Below are positions 46,146 through 56,783 of a stretch of DNA of 64,000 nucleotides, piece after piece. The DNA comes from Atkinsonella hypoxylon (Eukaryota; Ascomycota; Sordariomycetes; Hypocreales; Clavicipitaceae): NCBI GenBank assembly GCA_000729835.1, contig JFHB01000134.1:1-64000 (forward strand). Direction: 5' to 3'. The notes below the pieces were generated by a model, which did no database searches, was not told the origin of the DNA, and was given only the letters and a program-made list of their open reading frames with translations. Made by a program: the position numbers and the translations under genes. How positions within the stretch are numbered: position 1 is the first letter of the stretch; every line of letters begins with the position of its first letter.

Positions 46146-46897
46146 TACTCTCCTTCTCCTTCTAGCCTCTATAATAATCTCCTTATTGCCTTTAGTAGGC
46201 ACTATAAATCGCAGTTAATTCCCTGTTCCCTCCCCCTTTATATTTCCTCTATTGCCTACTTATAAAAAGTAGAGGTATAACGTCTGCAACTAGGCGCTTT
46301 ATTCTAGCTGTTCTATTGCTGCACTAACGCACTGTTTATACTTTATACAGCGTTATAGAGCTAATATATAAATAGACTTCTGCTCTACCTTCTCCCTCTA
46401 ATTACTTATAGCACCCCTGCAACAGCTGTTCCTTGCCCTACTAGCTAGCCTATTAGTTGCGTTAAAATAGAACTATTACGCCCCCTTTACCTAAGCGTAC
46501 CCTTCTAGGGTCTAAGGACACTCTGCCTACCTCTATCTTATAAGCTTCTGTTTACAGCTAGCAATTATCCGTTTAGTATAGAAGAGCTAATCCTTATATA
46601 GATGTAAGCTGTAACGCTAGTGTTGCTAGCGCGTAAATTGCCTATACGCCTAGGTCCTCTATATCCTAAGCAATTATTGTGTAACAATTTCTCTCCTTAA
46701 CTAGGAGGCACCCCCTCTTTTTTATCCCTATTGCTATTGTAAATAGTTATTAGCTGTACGTAATCTATCTGTATATAAGGGGTGTTATTAAGGGTGTAAA
46801 GCGCAAACAGTTGTTATTAGTGTTATTGCTTTAGTGCGCAATAAACTAGCGGCTAGTAGAGCGCAAACAGTTGTTGTTATTATTACCCTTTTAGCGC
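46146..46897. other. Gypsy-B1 left part of post-pol region
   Basis: Polypurine tract (- strand, 46146-46163), then AT-rich sequence and the tandem 60-bp repeat (46798-46897) into whose second unit B2 was inserted. No frame is supported. Confidence 0.6.
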
Positions 46898-47220
46898 TGT
46901 AATGGACTGACCTAGTGGCTGCTGCTAACTAGCGTCTATAATGAGAACTATAATTATAGGGAGAAAAGGAGGAAGAGAGAAGGAACTAGAAGCCTCCCTA
47001 TGCCCCCGTACTATATATCTAGGGGTAGGTCTATCCCCTTAGGAGCTCTATTTAGTATATGCTCTATAGCTAAGGTCCTCTCTCTAGGGCCTAGTAAAGC
47101 CTAGCTAACCCCTAGATAAATATAGCTTACTTCTATCCCTTTACCTATATAGACCTCTATCTCTCTTCTACTATTCTCTCTTTACTAAAAGACCTAAGCC
47201 TAAGGCTTAAGTCTATAATA
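46898..47220 (-). repeat. Gypsy-B2 3' LTR
   Basis: The LTR is 323 bp. The outer end TGTAATGGACTGACC is intact and the inner end is mutated. Confidence 0.94.
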
Positions 47221-49736
47221 TACCCTCCTTCTCCCCTTAGGCCCTATAACAATCCCTTTTATTGTCTATAGTAGGTACTATAGATAGCAGCTAACACCTT
47301 ATTTGCTCCCTCTTTATATTTCCTCTATTATTTACTTATAAAAAAATAGAGGTATAACGTTTACGCCTAGGCGCTTCGCTCTAGCTGCTCTATTGCTACA
47401 CTAATACACTAGTTATTGTTAGCGCAGCGTTATAGAGCTAATATATAAATAAATATCTACTCTACCCCTTATCCCTCTAATTGCCTATAGCACCTTAGTA
47501 ACAGCTGTTAATTGCTTTACTAACTAACCTATTAGTTACGTTATAATAGGTTAATTACGCCCCCCTCTACTTAATTATACCTTTCTAGGGTCTATTAACC
47601 CCTTGCCCCCCTCTGCCTTATAATCCTCTATATATAGCTATTAATTATCTGCCTATTATATAGGCACTAGCTGTAATGCTAGTATTGCTAACGTATAAAC
47701 TGCTTATATCCCTAGGTCTTCTTACGTTTAAAGTAATTATTACGTAATAATCTCTCTTATTAACTAGAAGGCACCCCCTTTCTCTTGTTCTTATTATTGT
47801 TACAAATAGTTATTAGTTGTATATAATCTATCTATATATAAGGGGTGTTATTAAGGGTGTAGAGCGTAAATAGTTGTTGTTAGTGTTATTCTCTTAGTGC
47901 GTAATAAACTAATAAACTAGTAGAGCGTAAACAGTTATTATTATTATTATCCCTTTAGCGTGCAATAAACTAGTAGCTAGCTCTTAGCTGTCTTTAATAT
48001 AAAAAATAAATAATTTCTCTTCTCTCTCTCTTACCTTTTCCTTTCTCTTTTATATTATATCTTACCTTTATATTATAAACAAACAATTCTATTATTACTT
48101 TCTAAAATTCCTTCTTACACTATATAGCTGCTGCTACTTCTTTTAACGTAAAAGAACTCCTTTCTATTGCCTCTAAATAGGATTTATTTAACTGTAAGTA
48201 GCTAGCTAATTAAAATCGCAAAATATTATTCTATTAGCTTAAAGTATACTACTTCTTTATCTATATATAGCTTATTCTTTTACTAACCTAGAATATATTT
48301 AGAACTTTAATAGCTATATTACTAGCGCTAGTGCCTTTACTGCCTCTACTTCTATAGCGCTAATAGTTCTTTATTGCTGCTATATCTATAGTTTCCTTAT
48401 ATAAAGGGACTTAGACAATTTAGAGCTATTTAATAGCAACATCCTTAAAGATATTTATATACTATATTGCAACAACCTTTATAAAAAGGGCTTATATAAC
48501 TATTATTCTAGCTAAAGGAGAGAATACTAACTGTATATATAGAGGTATAAAGGCTATATTTAGAATCTAAGCCTCTTTACTAAGTATTCTTACCTATAGC
48601 GTTACTTTACTAAAATATAGAAACTTATTAACTAAGGTTTTATAGTTAAGTCTATATTAATCTCCCCTTACTTTAGCTAGCCTACCTACTAAACTATTCT
48701 TACCTATAAGTTCTTAAATATATATAATTACTATAATACTATTCTTAAGAATATACTTACTACTAATTATATAGAAAAGAAGGTTGCACTCTTTTCTTCT
48801 CCTTATTATATAACTTAAGCTAATAGCTCTTTTATACTTACTCTCTCTTTTTCTATAATCTATAAGAGCACTATAGCCTTTATTGTTCTAAAGAATAATA
48901 AGTTTAACCCTAATAAGTATAAGTATATCTCTATAGATATTAATAATAACTTCTTATTCTCTTCTATACTTACTACTACTGCTACTATTACTATACCCTT
49001 ATTATTGCCTTTACCTATACCTACACCTTATTGTATACTGCTAACCTCTACTACTATTGCTCCCTTACTGCTATATAAGGCTTCTTTACTACTATATATT
49101 ATTCCTTTACCCTTATAGAATAACCTTAAGGTAATACACTAAAAATATATTTACCTTTAGGTAGAGCTTAAAAGCTTAAACTACTTATAGCACTAATTAC
49201 TATCTATATTCCTAAAGTATATAACTTTAATCTAGTTTACTGCCCCTTTAGTTTTCTTTTTCTCTATCTTTCTCTCTCTTAAAACTATACCTTTACGCCT
49301 AAAGCGCTAAGCTATTTAAGATATTATATTCTTACTTATACTTACTAGAGTAAGGCCTTAATCTAGAGCGCTAGTTATATTCTTACCTACTCTAGCCTCT
49401 ATACCTTTTACTAGCGCTACTATTTTAGCTTTAGCTCTTACGCTACTCTAGAGACACTATATAGTTCCTTTAGCTTCTATTCTATAACTACTTAGAGAGC
49501 AATAAAGTGCCTTTTAGGTAGTTATACCTTTACGCTATAAGCACTAATGCCCCTTTACTACTTACTAAGAAATTTCTTTTATTTTATTTTTTTTTTTATA
49601 GTTATATAGGCCTCTATAAAGAGAAGTTTATTTTCTTTTGTTTTTAGTTAAAGGTAACTAAGTTATTATTAAAGTCTATATAAAATTTTACTATACCTTT
49701 ACTAAGCTTATTATTAAATTAAGTGTCTTTTTACTA
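47221..49736. other. Gypsy-B2 post-pol region, unassigned
   Basis: About 2.5 kb between the chromodomain and 3' LTR, present in all three copies: polypurine tract, tandem repeat (47861-47981), then a potentially coding part (about 48100-49560) and a T-rich tract (49577-49597). On the - strand at about 49240-49560 the three copies share GIEARVGKNITSALD followed by G-x-T-L and a basic tail. The D-x-G-x-T spacing looks a little like an aspartic protease, but a proper protease already lies upstream of RT. On the + strand an equally long frame exists. Function unknown. Confidence 0.5.
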
Positions 49737-49895
49737 TAACTTAAATTAATCTAGTGCTTCTATATTAAGAAAGTTTTCTAGTAGTTTCTATATAGACTAG
49801 ATAAATTCTACTTACTTAATAAGCACTTAATAGTGTTTCTCTTAGCTTAAGGCGTTTTTAGCAGCTAGAATTTCCTTTACTTTATATTCCTTAAG
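49737..49895 (-). pseudogene. Gypsy-B2 integrase C-terminal chromodomain
   Basis: On the - strand the frame reads EYKVKEILAAKNAL, then HY.VLIK, a mutated Trp position, and LLENFLNIEALD. This follows the chromodomain pattern E-W-E-V-E-x-I-L ... Y-L-V-K-W-x-G-Y ... T-W-E-P-x-x-N-L. Such domains close the integrase of chromoviruses and are known to guide insertion to marked chromatin. The same segment is at 56784-56942 in B1 and 62619-62778 in B0. Confidence 0.8.
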
Positions 49896-51450
49896 GGATA
49901 GGTTAATATCTATTGTAGTTAGCTTAAAATTAGGCCTTAAGTCTACTAGCTGCTATAAAAGGTAAAGGGTTTATTGCTGCTTACTTAATAAGGTTAATAT
50001 AGAAGACTAAGTAAATTCCTAGTAGAATATCTAACTTTATAGTTAAAGGTATTAATATATCTATAACTATATACTTTACTATAATTTAATTAAGCTTCTA
50101 ACTTAAGCAGTTTATTTTAATATAATAAAGTGTTAGCTAAACTAAGTCCTTTACTTTATACTATTCTACTAGCTTATAGCTTCTATTTAACTGCTTTTAC
50201 TGCCTTTACTAAGTAAAGTTAATTACAGCTTAAGTAATATTTATACTTTTCTATAGCTATTTAAGGAATATTAAAGCTTACCCTTTACGTAAAACTTAGA
50301 ACTTCTTTTTATCTATAAGCTTTTAGATAAGGTCTATATTATACTTATATATTACTTAGTTTAAACTTATATTAGTTACTAAGGAATTTCTATTGTTAAT
50401 AGCTAGCTAATATATAGAGAGATATTTAGGCTAGTTAAACTGCAAAAAGGCAACTATAACCTATAGAATTACTTACACTTCCTAATTAACTCTCTCTATT
50501 TTACTGTTTATCTATAGGTAATAGAATATAAACAGTAGTTATTTAATTCTAATAAGGTAATAAAGAGTAGTCTAAAAGGTGCTTAATTAATCTAAGCTAT
50601 AGTTAGAGATAATTTATTTTAGAAACCTATAAAACTACTACTAATAATACTTAAACTGCTAGGTGTATTTCTTTACTTCTATAGAGATTATTACCTTTAA
50701 CTATATATACTTTAAAAGTTAATTAGTAATAACTATTAGGTAAGAGAGTATAGCTTAGTTTAGCGCTAGTAAATCTATTATAAAATCTATAGAGATCTAT
50801 AACTAATACCTATTTAGCGCTAGAATAGGTTATAAAAGGCCTTACTACAACCTTTTACTTTTCTAGCTGCTGTAATAGTAGTAGTTTTAAATGTACTAAG
50901 CAATATCTTAGAACAGCTTATTCTAGTAATAGTTATATATTAATGCCTAAAATATAGTATTTTATCCTAGGTAGCTTAATATTAGCAACTTATATATTCT
51001 ATATATTAGTATAGTAGTTAATAGCTTATACTTAAGAACTTAGAGGTAGCTTTAGTAAACTAGCGCCCTTTATATATTAAGGGTGTAGTCTATAATTTAT
51101 TCTTATATTTTTACCTTTAATAGAAACCTTCTTTTCCCCTTCTAGACTATATTTAACTTTATTAGGTATATTAAGTCTTTCTATACTTCTTAGTTCTATA
51201 AGCTCTATAAGTGTTTATTTAAGAATAGCGTTATTCTAGCTAGCACCTATAAAGCTGTAGTTAGTTAACTTTTTAGCGTTACTTTACTAGCTATTTCTAC
51301 CTTAATATTCTCTATAACCTTCTTCTTCTCTTTATCTCTATAGAGAGTGCTAAAGCAGCTAATAGAGAGAGGCTAGAGGACCTAGTTTATTTATAGCGTT
51401 ACTCTATCTTAATCTTACTCTTATTGTAATAATGCATTTAGTTGCTCTAC
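49896..51450 (-). pseudogene. Gypsy-B2 integrase
   Basis: The - strand frame is upstream of the chromodomain. Segments such as YKGRQFTKATSKFL (about 51050-51090) occur where the zinc-finger and core of Gypsy integrases are expected. Core Asp/Glu residues cannot be assigned with certainty because of RIP. Confidence 0.65.
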
Positions 51451-52700
51451 TTATAGCTCTAAGCAGTATTATAGGTAGTAGTTAAAGAGGGAAAGGAGCT
51501 CTATCTACTTAGCTTAACGCTTAAAGATCTTTTATAGAGATATAAAGTATTCTAGATTCTTATAGTCTATAAGGATTATAAAGGGATATACTACTCTTTA
51601 TAACTCTACTGCTTAAGCTTTAAGGTAAAATATTATTGCTAAGAGTTCCTTATTATAAATAGTATAGTTACGTTAAGCTAGAGATAACTTAGCTAAATAG
51701 TATACTATAGGCTACAGTACACTAGCTTTATTATATTAGAATAAATAGCTACTAAGGGCCTCTCCTAAGCAATTAGCCTTTACTACTATATTCTTCTTAG
51801 GGTTCTACTAGGCTAAGACTAGGTATAAGGTAAAGGCCTCCTTAAGCCTTATAAATAACCTCTTATATTTCTCTATTTATTAGAATAGAACTCTCTTCTT
51901 TATTAAGTTAACTAAAGGCTCTATAATATTTAAGAAATCTAATATAAAGTTACAGTAAAAGTTTGTAAATCTAAGGAAGCTTTATACTCTTTATAACTTA
52001 GTAGAAGCTTACTACTTCTAAATAGCTATAATCTTCTTTAGATTTAAATATATCTCTCTTTTTACTATAACTATAAAGCTAAGGTATTTAACTTTAGTTA
52101 TAGTAAAGTAGTATTTCTTAAGATTTAAGTGTAGCTCTACTAACTGTAACTTTTCTAGGATTCTCTATACTTTATATATATAGTCTTTCTTAGAACCTCT
52201 AGTGTAAATAAGGATATTATTTAGATAAGCAGTTATATAATCTCTAAGGGCCTCTTTTAGCGCACTATTAATATATTGTTAGAATATAGCTAAAGCCTTT
52301 ACTAACCTAAAGGGGTAAACTAGCTATTTAAAGAGGCTAAACTAGGTATAAAACGCTATAAGGTGCTCCTTACTGTTTACTATCTAGATTCTATAGAAGG
52401 CTAACTATATATTTAGTTTAGTAAACTAATGTACCTTTAATAATAACTTAAGTGTTTTCTTTATTAAGGGAACTAGGTAATAGTTCTATTCTATAATCTT
52501 ATTAAAAGCTTAATAATTAATATAGAATTACTATTCTTTACTTAGCTTTTTAGCTAAAAGAATAGGTACTACTGCTAAAAAGGAGCTAGCTTAAATCTAT
52601 CCTTTATCTATTAGGTCTATTACTTACCTCTTAATTTCTAATAAATAGTTTTATAGTATATTATACAGTAGGGCCTATAGCAGTAATAGTAAGGAGCTAT
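51451..52700 (-). pseudogene. Gypsy-B2 reverse transcriptase and RNase H
   Basis: On the - strand RT is clear. VIDLIDKGWIQASSFLAVV (about 52570-52630) leads to the catalytic box Y-L-N-N at 52216-52227, followed by ILIYT. This is the usual YLDDILIYS with both Asp turned to Asn. The equivalent box in B1 (59262-59273) is Y-L-D-N. Segments WLVYPFRLVKALAIF and ALKEALRDYITAYL precede it. RNase H follows to about 51450. Confidence 0.85.
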
Positions 52701-53400
52701 TTAGCTGCTATTTTAGCCTAATATAGTAATCTAGCCCCTCTTTATATAGTAAGAGGCTTTAGGCCTTCTCTTCTTTAAAAAGATTATAAAAGTTCTTTAA
52801 TTTAAGTAGCAGCATTAGTAAATTAAGGCCTTCTAGGGATATTTATAATAATAATATAGAGGTAATTTCCTAAAGGCTTATAGCAATAAAATGTATAGTA
52901 ACCTCTTAGCTCTTGCTCTATTTTATTAAAGCGCTATAAACTACTGCTAACACTAGCTTTATTAGGTCCTTAACGTTCTAAGCTTTTACTGCTTAAATTA
53001 TAAGGCCCTTAGCCTTACTTACTAATAGGCTCTAGCTAGCAGCGTTAAGGACAATTCTATTATAGGCTAACTATAGGCTCTTAAAGATATAATCTTAGGT
53101 TAAGCCTAAGATTATATAGGCTACTACTAAGAAGACCTAGCTGTTAATATCTGCCTATAAGTAAGCTAAAGAAGTAATTAAGGTGCTTCTCTAGTAGCTA
53201 TTATAGAACTACTGTTTAACCTTTACTGCTGTTTATACTATTCTCTTATATAGTAATAGAACCTACTTTAGACTAAGGCATTACGCTAAACTCTTACTTA
53301 TTGCAGTAAAGTAGTTACACCTACTATTTATCTATATATTATAGAATAATAGTTAGTTAAAGAGTATAGAGATAAAGAATAGTAATATATCTATTTTCTT
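52701..53400 (-). pseudogene. Gypsy-B2 aspartic protease region
   Basis: On the - strand, about 53275-53340, the frame reads FTAISKSLA, the C-terminal side of a D-S-G-A-x-x-x-F-I active site whose Asp is no longer visible. YIILGLT at about 53080-53110 is the hydrophobic ILGLPW motif near the end of retroviral-type proteases, followed by IVLNAAS. Position between gag and RT fits. Confidence 0.6.
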
Positions 53401-54656
53401 AGTTATTTCTCTATATTCTTCTTCTAGCTGCTTATTAAGTAAGGGTTATTATATTGTTTATATTACCTTTACCTCTATACTAAGCTTAAGGCTAGAGGTA
53501 AGCCTTTTTTTAACTTATTAGAGTCCTTCTTCTATATATTATCTATTGCTGCTGCTTATACACTAGTTAACTCTAGCTTATATTTTGCTAGTTACTATCT
53601 ATATCCTTAAATATAGTATTAGAACAACTTACACTAAAGGTATTACCTCTTTTAGTAATGTTTTTTAAGTTTAGCCTTAAATACTTACTTTACTTATAGA
53701 GCATCCTTATCTAGTTGTCTTACTCTAGATTTCTTTACGCTCTCTTTCTATCTCTATTAGGTTTTTATAGCATTAACTCTAGTTATTTTAGTGTTGCTAT
53801 TCTAGGGCTCTCTAGAGCTAGGGCTGCATTTTAGCTAGTGTTATTCCTTAATGCAATATAACTTAAGGTTTAGCGCAATACTACAGTAGCGCTTTACTGC
53901 CTAAAGGTAGTTATAATAGAGAATATCTCTCTCTATACTATAATCCCTTATTTCCTTATTAAGTGCTGTTTATAACTTAGCTAACTTTACGCTATTATTC
54001 TAGTTAGCCCTTTCTGCTAGCGTAATTTTCTCCTTAAAATAAACGTAAAATTCTGCAAACTGCTTATTGTTACTCTATTAAAGCTAATTAAGGTTAATTA
54101 AAGCTTAGTTTAATTAGTAAGGATCTATAAAGACTAATTCTAAGTAATTAAGAAACCCCTATATATTATATTCCTTTACTTTATCTACCTTATAATAGGC
54201 AGCTACTCTCTGCTAAACCTTAGGCAATAAGCTTTAGTATAAATAGTACTACTAGTTCTATATTATGCCTATAAAGGCACTATTAGCCTAGAGCTTTTAG
54301 GTAATTGCTATTTGCTAGGCCTAAAAGCTCTATTTATTTCTATTGTAAGGGTTTACTATAGGTAGAGGCTTCTATTTAGGTTTCTCTAGCTGCTAGCTTA
54401 CTGCAGCTTAAAGCTGCTTCTCTTTCTATATATAGTCTATTATAAAGCGTTATAGTTCCTTTATCTATAGAGATTAGCTCTTAACTAATTTATAAAGCGC
54501 TATAATTTCTGCTGCTTCTTAGCTAATTCCTGCTGTATTTTTCTCTACCTCTCTATAGAGATTAAAAGAGTGCTTAGGCTAACTAGCTAGGCCCTTATTG
54601 CTATAACTAAACAATATTGTTCTTACTAGTGTTCTATCTATAGAATAATTATAGTA
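53401..54656 (-). pseudogene. Gypsy-B2 gag
   Basis: This is the - strand region next to the 5' LTR, rich in Glu/Lys/Leu. A central part at about 53980-54250 resembles fungal Gypsy capsids (a PFL-like segment followed by RFY and Phe-rich helices). No zinc knuckle or primer site was recognised with confidence. Confidence 0.55.
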
Positions 54657-54979
54657 TATAATAGACTAACCTAGTAGCTACTGCTAACTAGCGTCTATAA
54701 TAAGAACTATAATTATAGAGAGAAAAGGAGGAAGAGAGAAGGAACTAGAAGTCTCTCTATGCCCTTATACTATATATCTAGAGGTAGGTCTATCCCCTTA
54801 GAAGCCCCTTTTAGTATATACTTTATAGCTAAGGTTCTCTCTTTAGGGCCTAATAAAGCCTAGCTAACCTCTAGATAAATGTAGCTTGCTTCTATCCCTT
54901 TACCTATATAGACCTCTGTCTCTCTTCTGCTGTCCTCCCTCTACTGAAAGACCTAAGCCTAAGGCTCGAGTCCATAACA
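54657..54979 (-). repeat. Gypsy-B2 5' LTR
   Basis: The LTR is 323 bp. The inner end is mutated (TATAATAGACTAACC); the outer end keeps GGCTCGAGTCCATAACA, the only copy with the CTCGAG site intact. Confidence 0.94.
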
Positions 54980-54984
54980 AGCGC

Positions 54985-56783
54985 ACAATAAACTAGTAGC
55001 TTACTCTTAGCTACTTTTAATATAAAAATAAACAATTCCTCTTTTCTCTCCTTTATCTTTTTCTTCCTTCTTTATATCTTATCTTACCTCTATATTATAA
55101 CTAAATAATTCTATTATAGTTTCCTAAAATTCCTTACTTTACTGTATAGCTACTGCTGCTCTTTTTAATGTAAAAGAACCTCTTTCTAATATATTTAAAC
55201 AGGATTTATCTAACTGCCTATAGCCTACTAATTAAAATCGCAAAATGTTGTCTTATTAGCCTAAAGTACACTGCCTCTTCGCTTATATATAGCTTATTCT
55301 CTTACTAACTAGAAGTATATCTAGAACTTTAGCAGTTATATTGCTAGCGCTAGCACCTCTACTACTCCTGCTTCTATAGTGCTATTAGTTTTTTACTGCT
55401 GCTATATTTATAGTTTCTTTATATAAGGGGACTTAAACAATTTAGAGCTATTTAATAGCAATATTCTTAAGGATATTTATATACTATACTATAATAACCT
55501 TTATAAGAAGGGCTTATATAACTATTGTTCTAGCTAAAAGAGAGAATACTAACTATATATATAGAGGCATTAAGGTTGCATTTAGAATCCTAGCCTCTTT
55601 ACTTAATATTCTTACCTATAGCATTACTTTACCTAAATATAGAAACTTACTAACTAAGGTTTTATAGTTAAGTTTATATTAATTCTCTCTTATACTAGCT
55701 AGCTCTTTTACTATATAATCCTTATATATAAATTTTTAAATATATATAACTACTATAACTTTATTCTTAAGGATACACTTACTGCTAATTATATAGAAGA
55801 GAAAGTTATACTCTCTCCTTCTCTTTACTATATAATTTAAACTAGTAGTTCTTCTGCGCCTACTCTCTCTCTTTTTACTAACTATAAAAGCACTATAGCC
55901 TTTATTATTCTAAAGAACAATAAGTTTAACCCTAATAAGTATAAGTATATCTTTATAGAAGTTAATAATAACTTCTTATTCTCTCTTACACCTACTACTA
56001 CTACTGCTATTACTATACTTTTGTTCTTACCTCTACCTATACCTATATCTTACTGTATACTACTAACCTTTACTGCTACTGCTTCCTTACTACTGTATAA
56101 AGCCTCTTTACTACTATATATTGCCCCTTTACCTTTATAGAGTAACCTTAAGGCAATACGCTAAGAATATATCTACCTTTAGGTAGAGCTTAAAAGCTTA
56201 AACTACTTACAACAGTAGCTACTAGCTGCATTCTTAGAGTATATAACCTTAACCTAGCTTACTGCCTCTTTTACCTTCTTCCCTTTTATTTTCTCTCCCC
56301 TAAGAACTATACCTTTATACTTAAAGCGCTAAGTTATTTAAGATATTATATTCTTATCTATACCTATTAGCGTAAAACCTTAATCTAAAACGCTAGTTAT
56401 ATTCTTACCTACTCTAGCCTCTACACTATCTACTAGTGCTGTAATTCTAGCTTCTACCTCTACACTACTTTAGGGACGCTATATAGCTTCTTTAGCTTTT
56501 GTTCTAAAACTGCCTAAAGAGCAATAAAGCGCCTTTTAGGTAACTATACCTCTTTACTATAAGTACTAATGCTCTTTTACTACTTACTAAGAAATTTCTT
56601 TTATTTTTATAATATTTTCTATAGTTTTTTTTTTTTTTTTTATAATAATTATATAGGCCTCTATAAAGGAGAGTTTATTTTCTTTTGTTTTTAGTTAAGG
56701 ATAACTAAGTTATTGTTAAAGTCTATATAAAATTTTACTATATCTCTATTAAGCTTATTATTAAATTAAGTGTTCTTTTACTA
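54985..56783. other. Gypsy-B1 right part of post-pol region
   Basis: This begins with the last 20 bp of the split tandem-repeat unit, then matches the unassigned region of B2 (about 47982-49736), including the T tract at 56625-56641 and the GKNITSVLD segment on the - strand. No function assigned. Confidence 0.5.

Larger units (their letters stand above)
46898..54979 (-). mobile_element. Gypsy-B2, complete uninterrupted chromovirus copy
   Basis: The element is 8,082 bp with 323-bp LTRs and target duplication AGCGC at 46893-46897 and 54980-54984. Removing it rebuilds a perfect 60-bp repeat unit in B1. It is the innermost and so youngest element of the right half. Order on the - strand: gag, protease, RT, RNase H, integrase with chromodomain, about 2.5 kb extra, polypurine tract, 3' LTR. 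Confidence 0.95.

Noticed and set aside
49240..49560. Possible second aspartic protease on the - strand after the Gypsy-B chromodomain
   Set aside because: The D-x-G-x-T spacing is suggestive, but a protease already lies before RT, the surrounding motifs do not follow the family, and the opposite strand is equally open.
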